A stretch of DNA of 64,000 bases from Hypericum androsaemum (GCA_963995505.1 OZ023197.1:9909827-9973826), one strand, 5' to 3'. Positions 33,880 to 45,340 are shown, numbered from the stretch's first letter. Translations and numbers: made by a program. Notes: a model not told the origin generated them from the sequence alone.

Positions 33880-34250
33880 ATTAGTTTTCATCTTTTCGGA
33901 TATTGGTTTTCATCTTCTATGATATTGGTTTCATTCTATTCTGATACTGGTTTCATTCTACTACGATATTGATTTTCATCTTTTCTGATATTGGTTTCCA
34001 TCTTCTATGTTATTGGTTTCCTTCTAGTCTGATATTAGTTTCATTCTACTATAATATTGGTTTTCATCTTCTATGCTATTGATTTTCTTCAAATTTGATA
34101 TTAGTTTTATTCTACTACGATATTAGTTTCCATTTTTTATGATATTGGTTTTCTTCTACTCTGATATTGGTTTCATTCTACTATAATATTAGTTTTATTC
34201 TACTATAATATTGATTTTTATTTTCTCTGATATTGGTATCCTTATAATCT
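33880..34250. repeat. 22-bp minisatellite, about 16 copies
   Basis: Units of the form GATATTGGTTTTCATCTTCTAT, with alternating TTCATTCTACTAC-type variants, run without gaps into the truncated LRR coding sequence of copy B. The first residues of the open frame there are encoded by the repeat itself. Confidence 0.85.
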
Positions 34251-34254
34251 ATCA

Positions 34255-37235
34255 CTTGGACTTACAGCAAAACAGCCTCACAGGAATGATTCCATCGTCT
34301 CTTGGCAACCTTACATCACTGCAAAAAATTTCAGTGGCAGAGAACAAATTGGGGGGAGAGATTCCAAGTGAGATGAGTAGACTACAATACTTGACTATTT
34401 TCTCAGTTGGACCCAATAATCTTTCAGGAGTCATCCCTTCATTTCTATTCAATATCTCTTCAATTGAGGCCTTGTCATTTACCGACAACAAATTTATTGG
34501 AGGGCTTCCTGACAAAGGCTTCAATCTTCCAAAACTCAGAGTAGCCTATTTTGGGGGGAATCAACTCACTGGTAAAATCCCGAGCTCATTAACTAACGCA
34601 TCTCAATTGCAACATTTTGACATTTCTCAAAATAATTTTGTTGGACCAGTTCCTTCTAACATAGGAGATCTCTCTAGTTTAAGGAGGTTCAGCATTTCGA
34701 GGAATAATCTGGGAAGAAATTCCACGAATGATCTGGATTTTTTAGCATCTTTAACAAGCTGCAGAGAGCTTAGAGGAATATACTTTTCTGTCAACCATCT
34801 TGGAGGTGTTTTGCCTGATTCCATAGCCAATCTTTCAACCCAACTGAACGTGTTAAACGCTGGAAGCAACCAAATATTTGGTAGAATTCCTCCTGCTTTA
34901 GAGAATCTCACAAACTTGATTTCACTACGCCTCAAGGATAACCTTTTTACGGGTGTGATCCCCTCCAACATCGGGAAGTTGCAGAAGCTGCAACTACTAG
35001 TCTTAAACCGGAACAGGTTATCCGGTAGAATACCATTCTCCATAGGCAACCTAACTCAATTGTCAATCATATCATTGTCTGTCAACAACCTAGAAGGGTC
35101 AATTCCTTCATCCATTGGAAAGCTCCAAGATCTAGTTTTCTTTCAAATGGATGAAAATAATCTCTCAGGACATATACCTGAAGAGATTCTAAACATTCCT
35201 TCACTTTCAGTATACTTTGGACTTTCCTATAATCACTTATCAGGTAGCTTACCCCAAACAATAGGAAAGCTAACAGCAATCAATAAGTTGGATATCTCAT
35301 ACAACTTTCTATCTGGTGAAATTCTTTCAACCATTGGAAGCTGTCTGAGCATGGAAGAACTCTATATGCAAGAAAATTCCTTTCAAGGAAAGATCCCTGA
35401 AGCTGTGGGCTCGTTGAAGGGACTCCGGGTCTTGGATCTTTCCCGAAACAACATAACAGGAAATATTCCAAGAGTGTTGGAGGGTCTGACATACTTGCAG
35501 TATCTAAACATCTCTTTCAACAATCTTGAGGGAGAGGTGCCAATACGAGGAGTCTTTTCCAATGCAAGTGCAATCTTCTTAGAAGGAAACAGTAGGCTTT
35601 GTGGTGGCATCCCAGAACTTCATTTGCCAAAATGTCCAGCCAAACGATCGAAGAAAGGAAAGCTTACTCAGTTCAAGCTGCCGATCATAATTGGTTGTCT
35701 GTTGCAGTTTGGTGGTCTAGTAGCAATCCTTTTACTGGTCTTCTGGAAGAAAAAATTGAAACCGAAGCAATCTGGCTCAACCTTTGGCCATGAACCCTAC
35801 ATCACAGTTTCTTACAAGAGTTTACGTGAGGCAACTAATGGATTCTCTTCTCAAAATTTACTAGGATATGGTAGTTTTGGCTCTGTGTACAAAGGGCTCC
35901 TCGACCAAGTCAAAAGACCAGTAGCAATCAAAGTTCTTAACCTTCAACGGCAAGGAGCATCCAGAAGTATTACAGCTGAATGTAATGCATTGAGGAACAT
36001 TCGGCACAGGAATCTCGTCAAGCTCATAACCTATTGCTCCAGCTTGGACTACAAAGGTGATGAATTTAAAGCCCTCGTCTTCGAGTTTATGTCAAATGGG
36101 AGCTTGGAGAGTTGGCTGCACTCTGTATCCAATCATCCAAGAGGATTGGACATTCAACAAAGGTTGAGCATTGCAATTGACGTGTGTTCAGCATTGCACT
36201 ATCTTCATGACCTCTATGAAGTACCAATTATTCATCGGGACTTGAAGCCCAGCAATGTTCTTCTTGACTATGAAATGGTTGCACACGTTGGGGATTTCGG
36301 ACTCGCCAAGTTTCTTTCAACATCACAAAGTTCAGTGCAGAGCCAAACAAGCACACTCGGCATTCAAAGGACAACCGGATATGTCGCACCAGGTACATGC
36401 CTTTTCCTTCCTACTTTGGAATTTGTTTCATATATATCCAGGTGATAAAAAATACACTTGCAATTAGCCTTCTACAGATTCTCCAGCTATAGGACTAAAA
36501 GCAAACTGATTCGAAATTCAATTATTTTATGTTTTGAGTAGAATCGTAGCAAGGTTTTCCTATCTCTCTCATCTAATTTTTTACATCATAATAGTCTTGA
36601 ACGAATATAACCACTAAATGACTTCATTGTGTTTTGGAATGACAAGAGTTGAGATAATTTGTGTATTGATGTTTGATGCGAAGTCTTGATATGCAGAGTA
36701 TGGATTAGGTGCTATTGCTTCAAAAGAGGGTGACATCTACAGTTACGGGATCCTATTATTGGAGATGTTTTTTGGAAGGCGGCCAACCGATGACATGTTC
36801 ACAGACGGGTTAAATCTTGTCGATTTTGTCAAGGAGGCTTTACCAGAAAGAGTGATGCAAGTTGCAGATGCAGTTCTTTCTCTACTATATGTTGATGAAA
36901 CAGAAGCAGCTTCAAGTTCAACTCCACACGTGAGAGAATATGAGGTGAGTTGTTTGATATCTATTCTAGAGATTGGATTTTCTTGCTCGGAAGAATCTCC
37001 TAGCCGACGTGCAAACCTCGGAGATGTGCTCAGGAAACTTCACAAGGTCAATGATATTATTCTGAGGGCACAGTTGAGTGAAGGTAGGCACCGAGCACCC
37101 AATGCAAGACGCAGGTACTATGGCACGCCTCCATCCGAAGTCCCAGACAATGACTGTTTCTTCCCAAGTAGCTTATTAAATGATTGCACTTGGAAGTGCT
37201 ATTATATACCGATGTTACAATTTTCTTTGCTTTAG
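34255..37235 (+). pseudogene. LRR receptor kinase copy B (subfamily XII), 5'-truncated
   Basis: Exon 1 runs 34255-36392 (donor GTACAT), exon 2 36697-37235 (acceptor ATGCAG), frame uninterrupted. It begins inside the LRR domain (LQQNSLTGMIPSSLGNL). About 190 N-terminal residues present in copy C are absent: signal peptide, Cys-pair cap and the first repeats. It then has about 15 LRRs, a TM (LPIIIGCLLQFGGLVAILLL), the Gly-rich loop GYGSFGSVYKG, catalytic HRDLKPSN, DFG and the C-lobe. Compared with C, the activation segment reads GIQRTTGYVAP (Gly to Arg). The start at 34211 lies in minisatellite DNA and supplies no signal peptide, so a functional receptor is unlikely although the kinase frame is open. 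Confidence 0.85.
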
Positions 37236-37289
37236 TTTGGCTTGATCTGTTAGTGAAATTTTATGATCATGAAACTCAATTTACAACCG

Positions 37290-37470
37290 GGGACGAGTTT
37301 TGGTAGAATTTCATAAATGGTCAATCCTCTTGAGGCTACTCTGTAGTTAACTACTTACACGAGGCGGTAAAAGAGATCGCCCAGCCGATGCTTAATTAAG
37401 GTGTATGTGATCTTCTGACCATCCGTGCCAGCTCCCCTTTCCACAGCCTGCCTGTATATCACCCGAGTAG
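37290..37470 (-). pseudogene. VHA-A exon fragment downstream of copy B
   Basis: Matches 27660-27830, including the TYTLIKHRLGD coding stretch and adjacent intron. Shows that the V-ATPase pseudogene 3' region was duplicated together with the receptor kinase. Confidence 0.75.
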
Positions 37471-37869
37471 ATAACCCCGCATTCAATAACATGAACTGAC
37501 GACATTTACAAAAGTAACTCCCCAACTCTTCCCTGAAGATTTTTCATAGAAACTTGCATTTACGAAATTGGAGTAGCTTTGTTCAATTGTCAGTTGGATT
37601 TTGGAACTCCACCAAAGGGCTAAACCCCCCTCCTCCTATCTCACATCTTTTAACATAATGGTACTCTATGAACTGGTGTTTCCTCCTCAGATTTTCAATT
37701 TTCCCAACCTCTTGTTTCGTCTCCATAAAAATAAAAAAATCACTTCGCCTGTACTTGGTGATGAGTCTTATCAGGACTCGAACTGTGAGGTCTTGGCCAA
37801 GATTGTGGGGTTGGCATTGGACCTGCCACCCTCGGCTCATTTTGGATTGTGGGGTTATTCTTCCTTGTG
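37471..37869. other. Intergenic DNA
   Basis: No gene recognised. A GT-rich stretch around 37790-37860 gives short open frames without motifs. Confidence 0.4.
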
Positions 37870-38095
37870 ATCAATGCAATGCTAGCTCCGGTTTGCAAAA
37901 ATACCCAAAATCTAGTTCCCGGTCCGGTCCAGTTTGGTCCGGTCCGGTCCGAAACTCAATTTTTGTTCATTTTTTGTAATCTGATCCAGTTTTTGGTCGG
38001 ACCGAACCAGACCCAGACCAGTTCGAAGTAGGTCTGATCCGGTTTGTAATATTTCTAAAATTTCGATTCCTGTCCGATTCGGTTGACTTGCTCAC
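37870..38095. mobile_element. Probable degenerate hAT-like element
   Basis: Rich in GGTCCGGTCC words, and ends TTGCTCACCCCTA, resembling a hAT terminus (TAGGGGTGAGCAA). It separates two pieces of VHA-A-derived sequence. The left terminus and target duplication were not found. Confidence 0.4.
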
Positions 38096-38470
38096 CCCTA
38101 CTCTTTAGTCAACTACGTACACGAGGCGGTAAAAGCGATCTCCCAGCCGGTGCTTAACTAGTTTCCACGCCTCATATAGATAAGAAAATAGAAAATGGAA
38201 AATGACTTATCAACAAAAGAAACAAATAACAGAAATAAGTTCACGTGTTTTTTACTAACCCACCTGTGATTTTTCCTATTCTATTTCGGCGATAGAGGTT
38301 TCCAAATTTCATGTTTTTTGTGACAAGCAGTTAACCATGGTTAGTTTTTGTTTAGCTTTTTTTATGATTATCAACATCTGGTAATAATCCTCCTCTCCCA
38401 GTGAGGAATTCAACTCTTCGGTGAGAAATTCAGCTGGTAATAACCCTCCTCCAAGAAAGTCTCCCTTGAA
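38096..38470. repeat. VHA-A exon relic plus segment duplicated at 57312-57630
   Basis: 38117-38155 repeats the CACGAGGCGGTAAAAG exon edge of VHA-A. From 38165 the sequence (CACGCCTCATATAGATAAG, AGGAATTCAACTCTTC) matches 57318-57630 downstream of receptor kinase D. Confidence 0.7.
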
Positions 38471-39227
38471 TGGTCTGGGGTTGCGGGAGGGTCTGGTATT
38501 TTCGGAGGGCATTCAAGTGTTTCTTGATGGTGATTCCATTAACGGGTCTTCCACAATTACTTGTTATAAATGAGGAGCAACCCATGGAGTTCTAGAGGTT
38601 GAAGTTGAGTCCCTGCAATAATAGGACGGGGGTCAGCAAAAAGCAATAAGGGGATAAACAAGAGGAAATGGGATTTGAAACCAATAATGTAAATGGGCCA
38701 AATAGCCAGGAAACGAGAGCCCAACATGGGCCAGGCGACCCACAAGCGGCCCAAGGGAGGATAAACAGAGGAAATGGGCCGAAGGAGGATTGTCACTTGA
38801 TACAAGAAGAAATTAACAATGGGCTTGACACTGGGACTACACTAAGACCAACCACATCAGCGACATTCATACAAGGGTCACGCTGACGTGGCAAATGTTT
38901 TTTAAAAAAAGTAAATGGGGAGAGAGGCAGGGCCAAGGTCTTGGGACGAGAGGTGATTCTGATACCTCGCCCTCCCCTCCCGTTAAACCTTTTTTTTTTA
39001 CTTTTTTCTATCTACTTAGTTATACTTGGCACAATGTTATTCGTATAAATAGAGTTTTTTGGATATTATTTGTGTGGTTATAAAAATTGAAATTATCTTT
39101 AACAAAACTAAAAATAAATAATATGCAAATTCGATTTTTTCAAATCTCTATAAATAGAGTCCAAATTTTTAATTCTCTCTTATTTCTCTACATAATATCT
39201 TATTTCCTCTATTATATTATTTCTACT

Positions 39228-40130
39228 ATGGATCCAAATGATCCTAATTTCCCAAATTATAATTCATTCGCATCCTATAATCCTTCATCTTATCTAACTT
39301 CTGGAGAGTATCCGAATTCTCAATCTTTTTTTAACTCTCAGTTGTCGCCAAATCTTTTCCAAATTCTAATATATCAACACCAAATCCCGCAAAATATGCC
39401 ACAAAATTTATTTCATAATGTGCCTAGCAATAATAAAACTGAAAAGGAGGCACCAAATAGTTGGGGTGTTAAAGAAGACATTCTCCTAATGTCATCTTAT
39501 ATCTTCGTTAGCGAAAATAGCATACAGGGCAAAACTCAGAAGGGTGTCTCGCTCTCGGAACGAGTGAGTGCTTTATGCCATGAAGCTCAAGCAGAAAAGC
39601 CAGAAGAGATCCACGAAAGAAACGTGGATGTAATGAAAGGTCATTTTAAACGACTCAATGAAATGCAAGCAAGTGGATCGGTGCATACAAGGAAGCATAG
39701 CCGATGTTGGGACTGAAGCTCTTGCAATTTATGAAAGGGAGGTGGGCAAAAAGTTTTCTAACTTAGCTGCATTTAATGAAGTTATGAATAAACATCCCAA
39801 GTGACAAGCTCGAAAAGATCAAGAACTACTGAAGATGGGGATTATTCAATCCCCTCCGACCCTGAAACTTCAACCAATGGATCATCAATAATTCCTCGTC
39901 TTATGGGTAGAGATGCTACCAAAAAAAAGGAAAGAAAATGGTAAGGTATCTAATGAAGCTATTTCAAAAATTTGTGAGGAGCAAAATAGAATCGATTGAC
40001 AACAAAAAGGGCCGAAATGAAGAAAATGGAGCTGAATCATAATATGTTGAACACTTTTCTTACGAAACCTCACTTATCCTGAGAAGAAAGAGAGATAAAA
40101 AGCTATCTAATGTCAATTGTGTTTGGAAAG
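39228..40130 (+). pseudogene. Harbinger ORF1 (Myb/SANT-like, NAM-associated) pseudogene
   Basis: It starts MDPNDPNFPNYNSF, a Asn/Pro/Ser-rich leader, then WGVKEDILLMSSYIFVSENS corresponding to the trihelix/SANT segment that binds the transposon ends. HERNVDVMKGHFKRLN follows, and at the end NTFLTKPHLS matches the conserved C-terminus. A frameshift near 39695, a TGA at about 39802 and a stop after PHLS break it. Such proteins cooperate with the DDE nuclease in transposition. Confidence 0.72.
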
Positions 40131-40225
40131 TGATTAGTTTATTTTCATGTAATTTATTTTAAAGTCATTTTAGTTGATGTACTTTATGTAATTTGTTCTT
40201 AATTTTATGTAATTTTAGTGTAATT

Positions 40226-40458
40226 TCAATTCAAATTTAGCATCCAACCTATCCCTCCACTTGTTACTTGTCTTGTAGTTTTTGAGTTGTCAATTCAACT
40301 TTGGCATCCAACTCATCCCTCCACTTGTTACTTGTCTCGTAGCTTTTGAGTTGTCAATTCAACTTTGACATCCAACCCATCCCTCTACTTGTTACTTGTC
40401 TCATAGCTTTTGAGTTATCAATTCAACTTTGACATCCAACCCATCCCTGCACATGTTA
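40226..40458. repeat. 64-bp tandem repeat, 3.5 copies
   Basis: Units begin TCAATTCAACTTTG.CATCC and end TAGCTTTTGAGTTG, with about 5-8% divergence. Located between the ORF1 and transposase remnants, just before the probable transposase promoter (TATATATACC at about 40459). Confidence 0.85.
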
Positions 40459-40565
40459 TATATATACCCAATTTTCTTCCAATATCCTTCACAATCTTCA
40501 CATCTCTATACTCTATCTATCAACATAACTCCTACCCTAAATAGTTTACTCATCTAATTTTAGAA

Positions 40566-41700
40566 ATGTCTCTTAGTGAAAATACATCAGTGAAATCAGA
40601 TTCTGATTCAAGTTCTGGTGCTTCATTCACCATCGAATTTGATGAATGGGAAGCACGAGCCCGTGAATAGAATCAACAAATTGATCGCTTGATCGAGGAT
40701 ACGTTCCTTGTCAATCCTTATCTGATTATAGGAGATCAAACTCCTTGACGTCCAAGGCGATATGTCAATAGGGAATGGAAAGTTGGTGAGGAGCACTTGA
40801 TGAACGACTATTTTACCAACAAGCCAACATATCCACCCGAGATTTTTCGAAGAAGGTTTCGCATGCGAAAACCGTTATTCCTTTGTATAGTAGAGGTAGT
40901 TGAGTCCAATGATGAATATTTTTAACAAAGAGCAAGTATAATGGGTCTTTCAGCATTGCAGAAATGTACTGGAGCTATAAGGGTGTTAGCTTATGGGACA
41001 TCGACTGATGTTGTTGATGAATACTTGAGAATGAGTGCATCTACAACAAGAAAAGCTCTCGTGAAGTTCGTGGAAGGTGTCATTTTCTGCTTCGGTGACG
41101 AGTACCTGAGAAGGCCCAATGCACACGATTTGGCAAGACTACTCCATGCCGGGAAATAACGTGGATTCTCCGGCATGATAGGCAGTACTGGGTGCATGCA
41201 CTGGGAATGGAAAATTTGTCCGAATGCATGAGCTGGACAATATGCAGGAAGGAGTGGAAAGGCTACAATCATTTTGGAAGCAGATGCATCATATGACTTA
41301 TGGATATGGCATGCTTTCTTCGAAACACCAGGTACGTGCAATGATATTAATTTGCTTCACCGTTCTCCTGTCTTTAGTGATGTCTTGGAAGGCCAAACAC
41401 CAAAAGTGAGTTACATCATCAACAGTCGCCAAATGGTAGGGCATATTATCTCACTGATGAGATATATCCTCCATAGGCTGCATTTGTCAAGTCAATTATA
41501 TCTCCATCAATCCTAAAGCACAAGTTGTACGCTGAACATCAAGATGCTGCTATAAAGGATGTGGAGCAAGCATTTGGAGTTCTACAAGCTCGTTTTGCAT
41601 TCATTTGACGTCCATGTCTTTTTTGAGACAAGGATTTAGTTGGTAGAATATTGCACAATATGATAGCAGAGGATGAACGAGACTCAATATGATTTGATTG
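40566..41700 (+). pseudogene. Harbinger DDE nuclease (HARBI1-like) pseudogene
   Basis: Starts MSLSENTSVKSDSD. Family segments include FRRRFRMRKPLFLCIVE, LSALQKCTGAIRVLAYGT, STDVVDEYLRMSASTTRKAL, LWIWHAFFETPGTCNDINLL (second catalytic Asp region) and KDVEQAFGVLQARFAFI (the Glu region). At least three in-frame stops (about 40669, 40747 and 40923) and several frameshifts are present. Transposition in trans is the only way this copy could move. Confidence 0.82.
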
Positions 41701-41999
41701 AGCATATTTGGTAGAAATTCGGCGATCGTGATTAATTTTGTAATTTGCATCTTCTGTATTTGTAATTTATCATTTAAGACATCTTTCTAATTTTGTATTG
41801 CAACTTTTGTAATCCTAATTTTGTTACTTAATTCTAAATTTTTTTCTTGTTGTAATTACGAAATAATCATTTTCGTATATTAATTATAATTTTTATATAA
41901 AAAAATGATAATAGATAATATGTGGATAGGAGAGAAATTAATTATCTAGAGGACCGAACCCCTAAAATAACTTACATATTGGCCATCAGTTTCCAGAAT

Positions 42000-42180
42000 G
42001 ATTAGTATTCACTATTTTGGTCATAATTTTCTCTTTCAATCTTGGTGTATTCGAATGTGGGTTTAGTTTGAGAGTTTTTCTAGTCCCTGCGGTTTAGTTG
42101 CTATATTTGTGCAGCTGGTTGTTCTATGTGTTCATTGTATCTATTATGTGAAGCAATAAATATTTACCTTTTTAAAAAAA
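42000..42180 (+). mobile_element. Possible LINE 3' tail
   Basis: Ends AATAAATATTTACCTTTTTAAAAAAAA, like the tail of the nested LINE at 31680. No coding domain. Confidence 0.3.
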
Positions 42181-42227
42181 AGTATATATATTTTACCTTT
42201 CAAAAAAACCAGAGAGCCGTTTATTAG

Positions 42228-42440
42228 TGGACGACTTAATTGTTTATTTCTATGCAACTACGAAGCTCGTCGTTGTGACGGAGATAGTGGTAGGTTCCCA
42301 TGTGTAATTGTTGGAGGCATAAAATTGCTATGTGGTCGTTCGTATAAAGAAAATGACCGCCAAAACGTCCATTTTGGACTAGAATTAGTAGCCAAAAGAC
42401 GTTTCATTTGTTTAAGTTTTTCACAATTTTTTTTTGGAGT
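42228..42440. repeat. Dispersed receptor-kinase upstream module
   Basis: GTGGACGACTTAATTG, CAACTACGAAGCTCGTCG, GACCGCCAAAACGTCCATTT and GTTTAAGTTTTTCACA in the same order as at 48715-48940. Confidence 0.6.
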
Positions 42441-42479
42441 GGCTAGAGCCACACATATATATTTTTTAAGTATAACGAA

Positions 42480-42800
42480 AAAGACTCTGATACGTCTTCG
42501 GTGACATAACTTTGATCACTCATTCCATGGGAGTGGTTGGGAGCGGTCTTTTAGGCAGGTGATTTCGACTTCGGCTCTTCTCATACTATGCAATGTATTT
42601 GGTCGGGATATCAAACACTATCACCCATTGTCGCAACTCATTCACCGAGCACGAGAGGATCTTGCACGCGACATAGATCTAACTGACACAATTGAAGAGA
42701 GCAAAACTGTATTGTCGATGCTTTTTTCAAACATGCACTTGCGTTGTCTATTGATTTGTTTTGTTGGATGTCGCATTGACGTCCTGTCTAGATTTATACA
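42480..42800 (+). other. Unassigned; possibly LINE RNase H remnant
   Basis: A frame reads HPLSQLIHRAREDLARDIDL, resembling the last helix region of LINE RNase H domains. Too short to be sure. Confidence 0.25.
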
Positions 42801-42872
42801 TGACTGATGTGAAAAGGTGAGTTTTCCCTGCTATACACATCTTGTCTCTTAGTAGTTGATGAATATAGATTA

Positions 42873-43806
42873 GGGAAAAGTCCACTTTCGTACCCTGTGG
42901 TATCGACCAAAATCACTTTAGTACCCTGTGGTAAAAAACCGATCAATCGAGTCATACTTATTCCAATTAACATCAAAAAGGGCCTCGGGCAGCTGCCCGG
43001 AGCTGCCCGAACCTACCCGCCCGCTGCCCGGGCCACGTGGTCAGCCACGTCACCAATTTTGGTGACGTGGCGCCACGTCACCAATTCCTCCTCCTCCGAT
43101 TTTCCTCCTCCTCCTCCTCCTCCTCCCCTCCTCCGCCTCCTCCTCCTCCGCCTCCTCCTCCTCCGCGTTCCTCCTCCTCCTCCTCCTCCCCTCCTCCTCC
43201 TCCTCCTCCTCCTCCGCCTCCTCCTCCTCCGCGTTCCTCCTCCTCCTCCTCCTCCCCTCCTCCTCCTCCTCCTCCTCTCCTCCTCCTCCCCGCATCCCCC
43301 TCCTCCTCCGCGTCCTCCTCCTCCCCACGTCCCCCTCCTCCTCCGCGTCCTCCTCCTCCTCCTCCTCCTCCGCGTCCTCCTCCTCCGCGTCTCCCTCCTC
43401 CTCCTCTCCTCCTCCTCCCCACGTTGCCCTCCTCCTCCGCGTCCTCCTCCTCCCCGCTTCCCCCTCCTCCCCCGCGCCCCCCTCCTCCTCTCCTCCTCCT
43501 CCCCGCGTCCTCCTCCTCCTCCTCCTCCTCCTCCTCCCCGCGTCCCCCTCCTCCTCCTCCTCCTCCTCCTCCTCCCTGCCTCCTCATCCTCCTCTTGGTG
43601 ACGTGGCGCCACGTCACCCAAATTGGTGACGTGGCTGACCACGTGGCCCGGGCAGCGGGCGGGTAGGTTCGGGCAGCTCCGGGCAGCTGCCCGAGGCCAT
43701 TTTTGATGTTAATTGGAATAAGTATGACTCGATTGATCGGTTTTTTACCACAGGGTACTAAAGTGATTTTGGTCGATACCACAAGGTACGAAAGTGGACT
43801 TGTCCC
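42873..43806. mobile_element. MULE-like element with 212-bp inverted repeats and (TCC)n core
   Basis: Perfect 9-bp duplication TATAGATTA at 42864-42872 and 43807-43815. Ends are GGGAAAAGTCCACTTTCG and, inverted, GGGACAAGTCCACTTTCG. The arms 42873-43085 and 43595-43806 differ at about four positions (98% identity). Each arm ends inwards with clustered ACGT-core motifs (CCACGTGG, GCCACGTCACC, GGTGACGTGGC). The centre is a (TCC)n-based array. No transposase. Mirror-image 234-codon open frames on the two strands come from the inverted arms and are not genes. Confidence 0.9.
43083..43595. repeat. (TCC)n microsatellite array, about 510 bp
   Basis: TCC/CTC runs interrupted by CGCCTCC, CGCGTCC and CGTTCC variants in higher-order copies of about 70 and 27 bp. 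Entirely pyrimidine-rich on the + strand. Length is likely unstable and may be mis-assembled. Confidence 0.9.
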
Positions 43807-43842
43807 TATAGATTATAGATCCTTTTGTCCATCGTTTCTTAC

Positions 43843-44300
43843 CATGGTTTTAAAAAACGCGGTCCGACCGGTTGGACCACGAATCGGGCACTAGGCCGGG
43901 TCGTTTTTAGGCTTTTGACCGGGGTCCGTACTAACCGGACCAAATCCGGTCGGACCGGCCGATTTTGAGGTCCATTCTGACCGGTCGAACCCGGTTAGTA
44001 CAAAAATGGGCAAAATTGACTTTTTTTTTGTTGTTTTCGAAGAAAAAAAATTGATTTGACAAATTTATAAAGTAATAAATAAATAAATAAAGTAGATTTA
44101 TAGAGTGGAGAGATAAAAAATTAAGTCTACTTTTTTTTGGTATGAAAAATAAGTATATTTTAACCTACATATATATATTATTTAAAATATTTAAAAATAA
44201 AAAAATTTTGGTCCGACCGGTGGTTCGCCTGGTCCGACCGGCCGACCCGGAGGACGGGAGAAATCCCGGGTCGGCCTCCGGGTCGTTTTTTAAAACCATG
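43843..44300. mobile_element. hAT-like MITE with 17-bp perfect terminal inverted repeats
   Basis: Ends CATGGTTTTAAAAAACG and CGTTTTTTAAAACCATG. Flanked by TTTCTTAC at 43835-43842 and 44301-44308 (8-bp; extendable to a 10-bp repeat if the ends are trimmed by a base). Subterminal GGTCCGACCGG words. No coding. Confidence 0.85.
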
Positions 44301-44419
44301 TTTCTTACCGACAAAAAGAAATTAATTAATTATTAAGATTCGATGGTTTAGCATATATATGACTTTTGTAAAATCTGGAGCATAGGCAAGTGCAAGAACA
44401 AGGACAAGGTTATTGCTGT

Positions 44420-44530
44420 GGAAGGGTCGTGGTGATGCAGATATTGGAAGGGTTCCATTCTGAAATTGAGGCACATATCGTGAACTGAAAATGACCGCCA
44501 AAAGACGTCTCATTTGGTTAAGTAAAACTA
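44420..44530. repeat. Dispersed receptor-kinase upstream module
   Basis: GTCGTGGTGATGCAGAT, CATTCTGAAATTGAGGCACA and AAAAGACGTCTCATTTGG, as upstream of receptor kinase C. Confidence 0.6.
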
Positions 44531-45063
44531 TTTTAGCAAGATCCGAACTACAATGAGTGAGAATATATAGGGTTGGGTAAGATCCATAAGATAGATTTGA
44601 GAACCTAGACTTAATATTAGGATTCAAATACTACCGTAGTCCCTACAAAGTCAATGTAACAAAAAGTTAATATTAAATTGAAGTTGAGATCATATCCAAT
44701 TTGAAATAAAACCCTAGAAATGCTAGACCGAGGAATTAACTGAAGTGCAAGATTCAATTTGTGACCTGTATAATTATAAGTATGTCTTTTCATTTACTAA
44801 CTTCTTCATTCGAACCAATTGCAATCTTTTCATTTACTTTTATCATCAACATTTTATAGCTAAAATTTTCTCGAAACATCAACGTTGCAGTGTCTCTACC
44901 GTGGTACTCAAGACCGGTTAGACTTATGTTTGTAAATTACTCCATCGTACTTCAATATTATTCTTACAGTTCGTTGAGCTATTTTTAACATTACAACAAA
45001 AGAAAATTATAATGTAATCGGATATTCTTTAAATGAAGAAGATATCAAATGCAAAAGTTAAAC

Positions 45064-45340
45064 AAAATTGACATATTTAGAGTGACTTAATCCATTTTGC
45101 AAAGTTAACAAAACATTATTGTAGAAGAAAACATAACTTAGAGAAACGAAATTGAAATATTTAGATTGACTTAATCCATTTTACAAAGTTAACAAAACAT
45201 AATTACAGAACAAAACATAACTTAGAGAAACGAAATTGAAATATTTAGATTGACTTAATCCATTTTACAAAGTTAACAAAACATAATTACAGAACAAAAC
45301 ATAATTTAGAGAAATAAAATTGACATATTTGTTTGTTTGA
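45064..45340. repeat. 84-bp AT-rich tandem repeat, about 3.2 copies
   Basis: Units contain GACTTAATCCATTTTACAAA, GTTAACAAAACATAATTACA and ACATAACTTAGAGAAAC. The middle two copies are practically identical, indicating recent amplification. Confidence 0.85.

Larger units (their letters stand above)
38900..41950 (+). mobile_element. Decayed PIF/Harbinger transposon
   Basis: Contains both genes typical of plant PIF/Harbinger elements in the same orientation: a Myb/SANT-like ORF1 and a DDE nuclease. Terminal repeats were not identified, so the limits are approximate. Both genes are broken. Confidence 0.7.

Noticed and set aside
38668..38886. 72-codon Gly/Asn-rich frame
   Set aside because: No homology recognised and no conserved start; may be old LINE ORF1 but cannot be supported.
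38900..41950. Exact terminal inverted repeats of the Harbinger element
   Set aside because: Candidate ends (GGGGAGAGAGGCAGGG on the left) have no inverted partner on the right that I could find.
42897..43782. Two mirror-image 234-codon open frames, and several Pro/Ser/Arg-rich frames of about 209 codons
   Set aside because: They arise from the inverted arms and the (TCC)n array of the MULE-like element. Low-complexity translation only.
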